Assembly (NCBI GenBank): GCA_001917585.1
Contig: MNEG01000011.1
Coordinates: forward strand, 1-32,694
Length of the DNA stretch: 32,694 nucleotides
Direction of reading: 5' to 3'
DNA from: Candidatus Rokubacteria bacterium 13_1_40CM_68_15
GTDB lineage: Bacteria > Methylomirabilota > Methylomirabilia > Rokubacteriales > CSP1-6
The notes beneath the pieces are model-generated. The model did no database searches. It was not told the origin of the DNA and saw only the letters and a program-made list of their open reading frames with translations. This document shows, piece after piece, positions 1-6,024 of this stretch; position 1 is the first letter of the stretch, and each line of letters begins with the position of its first letter. Made by a program: the position numbers and the translations under genes.

Positions 1-246
1 GCTCCCTCGTTGATGGGGCGTCCCATTCGCTTAACCAGCTCACTCGGCGGAAAGTTCGAGGGGAGAACGGAGACGGAGACCCAAGGCGGTCGAGAACGGA
101 GGTAGCGGATGAATCGGGGGCTCCCCGCGCCCTGGAGACGGTTCGACTCCGCCGTAATAACCGTAATAAACCTGGGCAAAAGCGGCCTCCCCCGGCACAA
201 TTCCTTCTCGGTCAGGACCCGGCTGGCCGAAAGCTCCCGACGAGTA
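1..246. other. Left-edge stretch without a recognisable gene
   Basis: No product is recognised on either strand. A minus-strand frame is open from a stop near 297 to the left edge (about 95 codons), but it has no good start and mixed third-base composition, so it could be chance. A short direct repeat (TTATTACGG, twice) lies near 152-171 on the minus strand. The stretch lies downstream of the minus-strand gvpA copies, so any continuation of a gas-vesicle cluster would lie beyond the left edge. Confidence 0.4.
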
Positions 247-795
247 TCAAACTGTCGGCCTGTCGTATGTATCGCGTTGGCGCCAACTTGTCAAGCCAAC
301 TGACCGGCCCGCCGATGGTTGAGAGTTTATCCACAATCCTGTATTTGCACGGCGTGGCGCGGCTGCGCGGTGACAGCCCATGAAGAATGATAGGTCGGTC
401 CAACTCCCGCGAACCCACTTGCGCCTTACTGGGCGCGTGCACCGCACCCGGAGGCAATAGCAAAGCGCTCGCCGATCAGGGAAACGAGCGCGGCGAAGGC
501 TCAGCCTTCCCGCATGCGAGGAGTCGAAGTCGATTCGACGGCTCACACGACCGTTCGTGCTCGTTACCGCCTTCGTCCATGCTGCAATTGGTGATGCCGA
601 GCCGGCGAGGGCCAGCGCCTGCGAGGAGTCCAGGTAGGTCCGGATGCAGGCGACGACCACACGCGCTTGGACCGTGATGACATCGATGCCCATGACCGCG
701 ATACGGAACCAAGCGTCGATGACGATGCCCTTGTTCGAGAACTCGATCAAGAACCTCACTTGGCTGCCGGTCGGGCTGGTTCTCTCGACAACCAC
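247..795 (-). pseudogene. gvpA: GvpA-like gas vesicle protein, copy 1, with two compensating frameshifts
   Basis: The frame opens with GTG at 795 behind a GAGGGGAG ribosome-binding site and runs to a stop at 247. Only the first 65 codons (600-795) look like GvpA, the small structural protein of the gas-vesicle shell. Residues 23-65 carry the GvpA core (GIVIDAWFRIAVMGID, then VQARVVVACIRTYL). Residues 12-22 (about 730-762) read as nonsense, but the neighbouring frame there reads SEVLDRVLEQ, which is exactly the missing GvpA helix. One base lost near 761 and one gained near 731 would explain this. Beyond residue 65 the roughly 117-residue tail matches nothing I know. GvpA proteins are usually about 70-80 residues plus a short tail, so this copy is probably dead or decaying. 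An assembly error is the other explanation. Confidence 0.7.
495..509. repeat. Small palindromic hairpin GAAGGC-TCA-GCCTTC
   Basis: This is a perfect 6-bp inverted repeat with a 3-base loop, inside the non-conserved tail of gvpA copy 1. It has no T-run on either side, so a terminator role is not supported. It may be chance. Confidence 0.3.
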
Positions 796-819
796 GCCGC
801 ACTCCCCTCGTCGCAGGCT

Positions 820-960
820 CGATAGTGAACGGCGCTATAGGGGCAAGGGCGTTGCCAGGCGCGGTTGACGATCTTTCAAGGGCTTGAACGTTGCTGTGGG
901 CACGACTTTGCCCAAAGTGGTGCCCCTTCGAGGGCATCAGAATACGGTGGCGTGAGCGGG
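820..960. repeat. Upstream block of gvpA copy 1; direct repeat of 1683-1805
   Basis: This block is clearly similar to the one before gvpA copy 2, about 854 bases away. The best-conserved part contains ACTTTGCCCAAAGTGG and GGGCATCAGAAT in the plus orientation, with scattered substitutions and one-base indels between the copies. Together with the gvpA core it shows a tandem duplication that has since diverged. Weaker similarity may continue to about 1100 (against about 1930). No gene is recognised in the block itself. Confidence 0.7.
898..914 (-). promoter_or_regulatory. Candidate control element upstream of gvpA copy 1
   Basis: On the minus strand this reads TGGGCAAAGTCGTGCCC. It has GG and GC separated by ten bases, the spacing of a sigma-54 -24/-12 promoter. 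It is also an imperfect inverted repeat (GGGCA ... TGCCC). It lies about 100 bases before the GTG start at 795. The matching element of copy 2 sits at the same distance. The surrounding 60 bases are conserved too, so the exact functional site is uncertain. Confidence 0.35.
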
Positions 961-1099
961 GCGAGGAGACCTCATCCGGCAAGATCACTGTAGCCGAGCC
1001 AAGAAGCGCCTGCTCGCCCGAGTCGCGGAAGGACCCCGAGCAGCACATCGGTCACAGCGCGACGCTAGGCAGAGGAAGCAGGTGGCCAAAGGAGTCCTA

Positions 1100-1230
1100 G
1101 AGACGATCGCTTTGTAATGCTTGCGGAATCTCTCGGCGAGCTCGGCTACAGCCTTCAGCGTGAGACGTTCGTCTTCGAGCAGCGCCTTGTTTCGTTGCAC
1201 GAGCCCGAGGTCGCGGCGGCTGCCCAGCGT
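1100..1230 (-). pseudogene. Fragment of a MerR-type DNA-binding domain
   Basis: The minus strand encodes RRDLGLVQRNKALLEDERL followed by TLKAVAEL. This is nearly the same as part of the intact MerR-type gene at 3452-3763 (GRDLELVQRIKALLYDERL, then TLEGAKK). By eye the DNA of the two is about 80% identical over some 60 bases (1153-1215 against 3594-3656). The N-terminal half of the helix-turn-helix (the LRYWE region) is absent and a stop lies just upstream (1261-1263). After the match the sequence diverges. It sits between the two gvpA copies and looks like a broken gene. Confidence 0.6.
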
Positions 1231-1240
1231 CCGCCGCCGG

Positions 1241-1648
1241 TCAGGCGGCCGGGGCGGGGATCAACGCGCAACCGCGACTCCCGTCGAAGGGGCACGCGAC
1301 CGTCGACGGCGTCGAGCCGCGCTTCAGCGCGAACGTGCAACCGTGCTCGCAGCGGACGGCGATGGTGGGCCGGGCGCGCCCACCGCTGCGGGGGCGTGGC
1401 GTTGGCACAGCGGCCGGTGACCGTGGCGCCGGCGAGGCGGGCCGCGCCGCCGTCGTGGTCTCGGCGACAGTCGCAGAAAACTTCAAGTAGGTCGGTATCG
1501 ACACCACCACGACCCTCGCCTCCACGCCGATGAGCTGAATTCCCGCGATAGAAAAACGCACCCCGGCGTCTATCACCAACCCTTTGTCGAGGACCCGGTC
1601 GAGAACCTCGATAAAAGAGCCGTGCGCGCTACTTCTCTCGACGACCAC
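1241..1648 (-). CDS. gvpA: GvpA-like gas vesicle structural protein, copy 2
   Basis: This is a GTG start with GAGGAG eight to nine bases upstream, giving 135 residues. Residues 12-55 follow the GvpA pattern: EVLDRVLDKG, VIDAGVRFSIAGI, VEARVVVVSIPTYL. GvpA forms the ribbed protein shell of gas vesicles, which give buoyancy. Two points suggest weakened constraint. The Trp of the usual DAW motif is Gly (GGG instead of TGG), and the TYL motif is preceded by Pro instead of an acidic residue. The C-terminal 75 residues are Ala/Pro/Arg-rich and then contain four Cys; I cannot assign them. No gvpF, gvpL, gvpN or gvpK is visible in the window. The GvpA identity is fairly secure; whether the gene works is not. 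Confidence 0.7.
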   Translation of the reverse strand: MVVERSSAHGSFIEVLDRVLDKGLVIDAGVRFSIAGIQLIGVEARVVVVSIPTYLKFSATVAETTTAARPASPAPRSPAAVPTPRPRSGGRARPTIAVRCEHGCTFALKRGSTPSTVACPFDGSRGCALIPAPAA

Positions 1649-1682
1649 GCTACACTCTCCTCGGAGGGCTCGATAAAAGCCC

Positions 1683-1805
1683 AACCTTACTGCAAGCAAG
1701 CCTCTTGCCACGCGCGGGTCACGATGTTTTCGGGCCTTCAATGTTAGCTGCGGGCAAGACTTTGCCCAAAGTGGCTGACCTTCAAGGGCATCAGAATGCT
1801 GTGTT
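1683..1805. repeat. Upstream block of gvpA copy 2; direct repeat of 820-960
   Basis: This is the second copy of the block described at 820-960, and lies the same distance before its gvpA start. A plus-strand open frame (1705-1950, 81 codons) crosses it. Its conceptual product has the string LPKVADLQGHQN, which faintly recalls the C-terminal part of tyrosine recombinases, but it has no catalytic residues I can name. The same frame in copy 1 hits a stop. Confidence 0.65.
1752..1768 (-). promoter_or_regulatory. Candidate control element upstream of gvpA copy 2
   Basis: On the minus strand this reads TGGGCAAAGTCTTGCCC. It combines sigma-54-like spacing (GG, ten bases, GC, with TTGC at the -12 side) with a perfect 6-bp inverted repeat (GGGCAA, AGTC, TTGCCC). 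The gvpA start lies about 105 bases downstream. It could be a promoter, an operator or a leader hairpin; the sequence alone does not decide. Confidence 0.4.
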
Positions 1806-1956
1806 GGCTCCCAAATGCGGGATGTCCCGGCGCTGCACCTGCGACGTCTTCGACCGCCGTTCGACCAAGGTTCTGAGCAAAGCGACGCGTCGCGACCGGA
1901 AGCACGAAGCGCGTGGCGTGCTACATCCCGCCGTCTCTGTCATAGATTAGATGAAG

Positions 1957-2034
<78 letters not shown>

Positions 2035-2065
2035 ACTTAACCAAATCAACTGTTTGGCACACGGG

Positions 2066-2092
2066 ATTCTATCACCCCGGTGCTCGATGCAA
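2066..2092 (-). promoter_or_regulatory. Probable promoter of tRNA-Pro
   Basis: On the minus strand an extended -10, TGATAGAAT (TAGAAT is five of six to consensus), lies at 2066-2074. A TTGCAT -35-like hexamer lies 15 bases upstream. Transcription would start about 25 bases before the mature tRNA end at 2034. The short spacer is compensated by the extended -10. Confidence 0.55.
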
Positions 2093-2099
2093 CACAGGC

Positions 2100-2120
2100 C
2101 TTCCGTCACGCTCACGGAAG
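2100..2120. repeat. Inverted repeat CTTCCGT-N7-ACGGAAG between divergent transcripts
   Basis: These are perfect 7-base arms with a 7-base loop, in the divergent gap between the tRNA-Pro promoter and the outer-membrane gene. It could be an operator or an RNA hairpin. There is no T-run. Only one such site is seen. Confidence 0.35.
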
Positions 2121-2203
2121 CGTGCCCCACCCTTGACGCCGGAGGAAATGGATACCGATCCCGGAGCGGGGCATGTTACAAGCGTCGGGGAGCCTGAGGC
2201 ATC

Positions 2204-3433
2204 GTGAGACTGCTTGCGGCTGCGATCGTTTCGGCCGTCGTCCTCGGGAGCAGTCACCTGGCGTGGGCCCAGGCCAGCGCCACGCTCGGCACGGCCGGGT
2301 TGTACCTGATCCCCTCGTTCAAAGTGTCCGAAGCATTTGATGACAACATCTTCGCTTCGAGTACCAATCGCGAGTCCGATTTCATCTCGCGCTTTTACCC
2401 AGGGCTGCAGGCCGGCTATAGCTCCGACCCGTTCACGCTATTGCTGACTGGCGGATTCGAGGCTGATATCTTCGCGAAGCACCCGGAGCTCAACGACCCG
2501 GTGACCGGATGGAATGCGGGGCTGAACCTCCGATACCTCCCGATCCGCCGGCTGACTCTCGGTGCCAACGTTGCCTACACGGAAACCAAAAGCCTGCCGA
2601 CTCTGACCCAGACCGTTGCCGATCTCACCCTCGCGAACCCACTCAACCCGGCGAACACCGTCCAGCAGGGGCGTCAGAAGACCACACTCCTCAACGCGTC
2701 CTCGTCCGCCGTGTATCAGTTCACGCCGCTCACTTCGGGGACGTCCTCGATCTCCTATACCGACAGCACGTTTCAGGGGGGCGCCTCGAATACCGCTTAC
2801 GGGGCGCAGGTCGGCGTGTCCCGCCAGTTCACCCTACGCGACACCGGCACACTCGGCGATATCCAGAACGTCTTCGAAAGCCCGGGGTCACCCACGACCT
2901 ACACCAATGCCCCCACGGTGGGCTGGACGCATCAACTGACACCGCTCACCACCCTCGGTGTTCAGGCCGGGCCCCAATTTTCCTCTCGTGGCGGCGTCGG
3001 CGCGTACGCCAACGCTTCCCTTTCTTATGGATACAAGATCGCCGACAACGTGGTCAGGGCCTCGGTGACGTACGTGCACTCTCAAGGCTTCGTGGTCGGA
3101 CAGGCGGGCCCGACGACAACGGACACGTTCTCGAGCGGTCTCGCATTCGAGCCCTCCCGATCCCTGCAGGTGAGCGTAGGGACAACGATGTCAAAATTCT
3201 CGGGGAGCACGAGCTCGAGCGGTACGAGCACGTCGAGTACTACGACGAGCAGTACATCGAGTACTACGACACATGGAGTGACGGCGGGCGCCTCGTACCA
3301 GCTTCTCAGATGGCTCACCGCGCGGACCAGCTACAGCTTTTCCCTTCAGGAACGGAGTCCCGGCGGCAATATCCCCCACAACCTGATCCTGGTCGGTCTC
3401 GACATCAGTTATCCGTTCCGCATCGATCGATGA
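2204..3433 (+). CDS. Outer-membrane beta-barrel protein (BBP2-like porin family)
   Basis: This encodes 409 residues from a GTG start with GAGG four bases upstream. Residues 1-23 form a signal peptide with a hydrophobic core (LLAAAIVSAVVLGSS) and an AWA-Q cleavage site. The mature part is made of alternating amphipathic strands typical of a beta-barrel. The early motif VSEAFDDNIFAS, followed by SDFISRFYPGL, resembles the putative beta-barrel porin 2 family, whose exact function is unknown. The chain ends in hydrophobic/aromatic residues (LDISYPFRIDR). Residues about 334-361 are an almost pure Ser/Thr tract inside a presumed loop. It is the only plus-strand gene in the window and converges on the MerR gene with an 18-base gap. 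It splits the ihfA-merR and tRNA-Pro pairing. Confidence 0.8.
   Translation: MRLLAAAIVSAVVLGSSHLAWAQASATLGTAGLYLIPSFKVSEAFDDNIFASSTNRESDFISRFYPGLQAGYSSDPFTLLLTGGFEADIFAKHPELNDPVTGWNAGLNLRYLPIRRLTLGANVAYTETKSLPTLTQTVADLTLANPLNPANTVQQGRQKTTLLNASSSAVYQFTPLTSGTSSISYTDSTFQGGASNTAYGAQVGVSRQFTLRDTGTLGDIQNVFESPGSPTTYTNAPTVGWTHQLTPLTTLGVQAGPQFSSRGGVGAYANASLSYGYKIADNVVRASVTYVHSQGFVVGQAGPTTTDTFSSGLAFEPSRSLQVSVGTTMSKFSGSTSSSGTSTSSTTTSSTSSTTTHGVTAGASYQLLRWLTARTSYSFSLQERSPGGNIPHNLILVGLDISYPFRIDR
3203..3285 (+). repeat. Low-complexity Ser/Thr-coding tract
   Basis: The DNA is made of short imperfect repeats of AGC/ACG/AGT/ACT codons (for example the recurring CGAGTACTACGA). They encode a run of Ser, Thr and Gly within the barrel gene. 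Such tracts can change length by slippage. By position it would be a surface or periplasmic loop, which is inference. Confidence 0.6.
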
Positions 3434-3451
3434 CCCGTCCACCACCACCCT

Positions 3452-3763
3452 TCAAGCGTTCAGCCGCGCCCGCAGCGTGGTCAGACGCTCCCGAATCCGC
3501 CGGAGCGCGTCGCTGTAGGCGTGATCACGCAGCCCGAACTGGAGCTGCTCGGTGCCCCTGCGCGACTCGGCGAGCAGGCGCTTCTTCGCGCCCTCCAGCG
3601 TGAGGCGCTCGTCGTAGAGGAGTGCCTTGATCCGCTGCACGAGCTCGAGGTCCCGTCCGCGGTACACACGCTGCCCCGCCGGGTTCTTCTTGGGCCGAAG
3701 GAGCTTGAACTCCGACTCCCAGTAGCGGAGCACGTACGCCGGGACGCCCGTGATCGACTCCAC
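3452..3763 (-). CDS. MerR-family transcriptional regulator
   Basis: This encodes a small helix-turn-helix regulator of the MerR superfamily, of the type that follows ihfA in many bacteria. Recognisable parts are SITGVPAYVLRYWESEF (recognition helix and wing), then RPKKNPAGQRVYRGRDLELV and a helix ending DERLTLEGAKKRL. The first standard start is GTG at 3763, giving 103 residues. That start cuts off the family's usual opening: the in-frame upstream codons read RLYYRIGEV. The open frame extends back to a CTG at 3806-3808 that overlaps the ihfA stop (CTGA), giving 118 residues. I think the CTG is the real start. No metal-binding or ligand-binding domain follows the HTH. Targets are unknown. A fragment of a close homologue lies at 1100-1230. 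Confidence 0.85.
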   Translation of the reverse strand: MESITGVPAYVLRYWESEFKLLRPKKNPAGQRVYRGRDLELVQRIKALLYDERLTLEGAKKRLLAESRRGTEQLQFGLRDHAYSDALRRIRERLTTLRARLNA

Positions 3764-3804
3764 CTCGCCGATGCGATAGTAGAGCCGCTCGGCGCCGTTC
3801 GTCG

Positions 3805-4089
3805 TCAGCTCGGCTGCGTGCTGTTGATCCGTTGCTTGAGCCCCTTCGACGGCTTGAACGTGAGCACCTTACGGGCGGTGATCTCGATGGAATCGCCCGT
3901 CTGAGGATTGCGTCCCCGCCGCGACGCCTTGCGCCGGATGCGGAAGTGGCCGAATCCGACGATCTTCACGTCTTCGGTCTTCTCGAAGCACCGGAAGATG
4001 ATGTCGAACACCGACTCGACGACGGACGCTGATTGCCGCTTGGACAGTCCGTGATTGGCGACGGCGTTGATCAGGTCGTTCTTGGTCAC
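3805..4089 (-). CDS. ihfA: Integration host factor alpha-type / HU-family DNA-bending protein
   Basis: This encodes 94 residues from a GTG start. It has the full HU/IHF fold: an N-terminal helical pair (MTKNDLINAVANHGLSKRQ), the turn VKIVGFGHFRIRRK, and the DNA-minor-groove arm RRGRNPQTGDSIEI. Members bend DNA and act in recombination, replication and transcription. Its place directly before a MerR-type gene and near tRNA-Pro matches ihfA of Proteobacteria, hence the symbol; sequence alone does not separate IHF-alpha from HU with certainty. A second family member (16411-16686) fits ihfB, so the two may form a heterodimer. It starts 25 bases after the SPOR gene. Confidence 0.85.
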   Translation of the reverse strand: MTKNDLINAVANHGLSKRQSASVVESVFDIIFRCFEKTEDVKIVGFGHFRIRRKASRRGRNPQTGDSIEITARKVLTFKPSKGLKQRINSTQPS

Positions 4090-4114
4090 AGCGTCCCTTC
4101 ACCCCCTTCCGTCA

Positions 4115-5140
4115 CTACGAGCCGCCGCGCCCCATGAACGGCTTGTAGCCCTTCCCCTCCAGCTCCTTGAGGGTGGCCAGCGCGGCGGCGCGATCGGCCA
4201 GGCCACCGACGCGCACACGATAGAGTGTCTCGCCCGCCGAGGCGCTGGCGGACGCACTCGCCGCCGATGTGTCAAGTGCCCGCTCACCTCCGGCCCGGCG
4301 CACCTGCACCTTGAGGCCGCCGGTGGCGAGGTCGCGCGAGAGCGCCACCGCGTCGCGAAGCGGCAAGCTCGGCTTGACCACGACACCACCGGCGACGGCG
4401 TCGGCGGCCAGGCCCTTGGCCGAAAGCTTGGTGGTCAGCTCGCTCGGTGTCGAGCCCGAGACGAACACGTTGTATCGATCGGCCGCACCACCGGTGTCGG
4501 CGGACGCGGCGGGCGCGCCGCCACCGCTGTCCTTGACCGATTCCACGACCGTGTAGTTCTGCTCACGCAGCCGAGCCGCCAACGCTCTGGCTGTCGCCTG
4601 ATTCTTGAACGCGCCGACCTGGACCCAGTACGAACCGCCACCGCTCTTGCCTGCAGCGGGCGATGTCTTCTGAGTGATCCTGGAGCCCGCGGGCTTCGTG
4701 GGATCGACGGCCGTCGCCATCTTCGGCGTCTCCGTCCCTGGTCTCGTTGTGTCCATCGCCGGCTTCCTGGCTTCGACCGGCGGCGGCGTGTCGACTTGCT
4801 TGCCGGGGATCGCACCAGCGGTGGCTGGCGGCGCGATGGCTGGCGCGGGAGCCGTCTGAGCGCTCGGTGCTGACGGCGGCGGCAGCGACGGCGACATTGC
4901 TGCCGGCTCGGGCGCCGTCGGTGCGGGCGGCTGTGACGCTGGACGCGGAGGCGCCGACGCAGCCTTCTTGACCACCGGCGGGTTGACGATGTCCAGCACG
5001 TAGGGAACGGCAACCGCCGCGATGACGCCGAGGACGAGAATGACGATCAGCGCGCGGAACCACAGGGCCGAGAAGATGCTGCGGGGCGGCTCTTCGTCGT
5101 ACACGTGCTCTGGTCCGTCCATTTCAGCCATGCGCGTCAT
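4115..5140 (-). CDS. Membrane-anchored SPOR-domain protein
   Basis: This encodes 341 residues. After a short acidic cytoplasmic tail, residues about 26-50 form one transmembrane helix (ALIVILVLGVIAAVAVPYVL). A long Pro/Ala-rich linker follows. A first SPOR repeat starts at SYWVQVGAFKNQATARALA and a second at TLYRVRVGGLADRAAALATL near the C-terminus. SPOR domains bind septal peptidoglycan that lacks stem peptides, so a role in cell division or wall remodelling in the periplasm is likely. The ATG at 5140 is favoured because it overlaps the upstream stop as ATGA; ATGs at 5131 and 5122 are alternatives. It is not obviously FtsN, as no FtsA-binding motif was identified. Confidence 0.8.
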   Translation of the reverse strand: MTRMAEMDGPEHVYDEEPPRSIFSALWFRALIVILVLGVIAAVAVPYVLDIVNPPVVKKAASAPPRPASQPPAPTAPEPAAMSPSLPPPSAPSAQTAPAPAIAPPATAGAIPGKQVDTPPPVEARKPAMDTTRPGTETPKMATAVDPTKPAGSRITQKTSPAAGKSGGGSYWVQVGAFKNQATARALAARLREQNYTVVESVKDSGGGAPAASADTGGAADRYNVFVSGSTPSELTTKLSAKGLAADAVAGGVVVKPSLPLRDAVALSRDLATGGLKVQVRRAGGERALDTSAASASASASAGETLYRVRVGGLADRAAALATLKELEGKGYKPFMGRGGS

Positions 5141-6024
5141 CTTAGCATGGACGTTGGGCTTTTCCGGCCATCTAACGCGCGTGGGGCGAATCGTACCTCG
5201 CCCATCCAGGCCTCCGCCGTCGAGCCCGTGTCGTTGGCGTCCGTCATGAACGCCACCATGCCGGCGCGCGGCGGCCTGGTGTTGAACAGCGCGACGTAAT
5301 CGTCGTGCACGTTGCGCTGGTAGTGGCGCCACGCACCGACCTGCGCGTGTCCCGATTCCACGACGATGATCTTGACGTTGGGTGCCTTGGCGCTCGTGAC
5401 GACGGCACCGGCAGGCGCCGTCGTGTCCCAGACGTAACCGACGACGTCGCTGGAGAGCGTCGGCGCCGGCCACCGCGGAAACACGACGTAGAGCTGCGCG
5501 GCCTGATCGTCGGTCCCGCCGTGACGGACGTCGCCGCGCGCCGGCAGGCGCACGACCTTCCACGACCACGAGAGCATCGGCGCTCGCTCGACGTCCACGA
5601 CCACGTCGCGATAGAGGGCGAACGAGGTGCCGTCGCTGCGCAGTCGGATGGCGGCGCTGCCCTCGGCCCGCACCAGCTCGACGTCGGCTTTGCCCACGAA
5701 TTCCTTCAGCTCCCAGCCACGCGGAACGCCGTAGGCGGGCAGCCGAGACGGAATCTCGTCGGCGACGGGAACGAGCAGCCGGCCCTCGGCGTCCGGAGCC
5801 AGCATACGTCGCTTGACGGCGACCGGCGACACCACCGGACGGTCCGTCCGCGCGAGCCCGGGCAGCGGTGGCAGCGGGAACGCGCGAGCCGTGATCTGAT
5901 CGGCTCCGCTGCCGAGATAGAACGAGCGATGGACGGGACTCGCCAGGAGCACGACGAGGGAGGTGAAGACGAGCAGGCCGAGGACCACGGCCAGCTCGCT
6001 CACGCCAGGCCGGCGGCGGCTCAT
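5137..6024 (-). CDS. DUF3047 domain-containing protein
   Basis: This encodes 295 residues. A hydrophobic segment near the N-terminus (about residues 9-27, ELAVVLGLLVFTSLVVLLA) suggests a signal anchor or signal peptide. The body matches the DUF3047 pattern. It contains WELKEFVGKADVELV, a PMLSWSWKV motif, a DDQAAQLYVVFPRW segment, YVWDTTAP, then HYQRNVHDDY and FMTDANDTGSTAEAWMGEV at the end. The function of the family is not known to me; it is probably extracytoplasmic. Its ATG overlaps the der stop as TGATG, and its own stop overlaps the SPOR start as ATGA, so the three genes look co-translated. Confidence 0.8.
   Translation of the reverse strand: MSRRRPGVSELAVVLGLLVFTSLVVLLASPVHRSFYLGSGADQITARAFPLPPLPGLARTDRPVVSPVAVKRRMLAPDAEGRLLVPVADEIPSRLPAYGVPRGWELKEFVGKADVELVRAEGSAAIRLRSDGTSFALYRDVVVDVERAPMLSWSWKVVRLPARGDVRHGGTDDQAAQLYVVFPRWPAPTLSSDVVGYVWDTTAPAGAVVTSAKAPNVKIIVVESGHAQVGAWRHYQRNVHDDYVALFNTRPPRAGMVAFMTDANDTGSTAEAWMGEVRFAPRALDGRKSPTSMLR

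Noticed and set aside
135-175. T-arm-like sequence (GGTTCGACTCC) that could end a tRNA or tmRNA
   Set aside because: Stem pairing is imperfect, the following bases (GTAATAACC) give no acceptor stem, and no matching 5' half is present.
1-297. Minus-strand open frame running off the left edge
   Set aside because: It has no convincing start, no recognised motif and no clear third-base G+C bias. An open frame this long is common by chance in such DNA.
327-335. Perfect DnaA box (TTATCCACA)
   Set aside because: It is a single box with no cluster, no AT-rich unwinding region and no dnaA/dnaN nearby, so it is not an origin.
1705-1950. Plus-strand open frame of 81 codons with LPKVADLQGHQN
   Set aside because: It faintly resembles a tyrosine-recombinase end but has no catalytic residues, and the matching frame in the duplicated block is stopped. 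The similarity between copies is better explained by DNA duplication.
2509-3603. Long plus-strand open frame of 364 codons
   Set aside because: It is the shifted frame of the barrel gene, continuing antisense over merR. It has Arg/Pro-rich low-quality composition and no motif.
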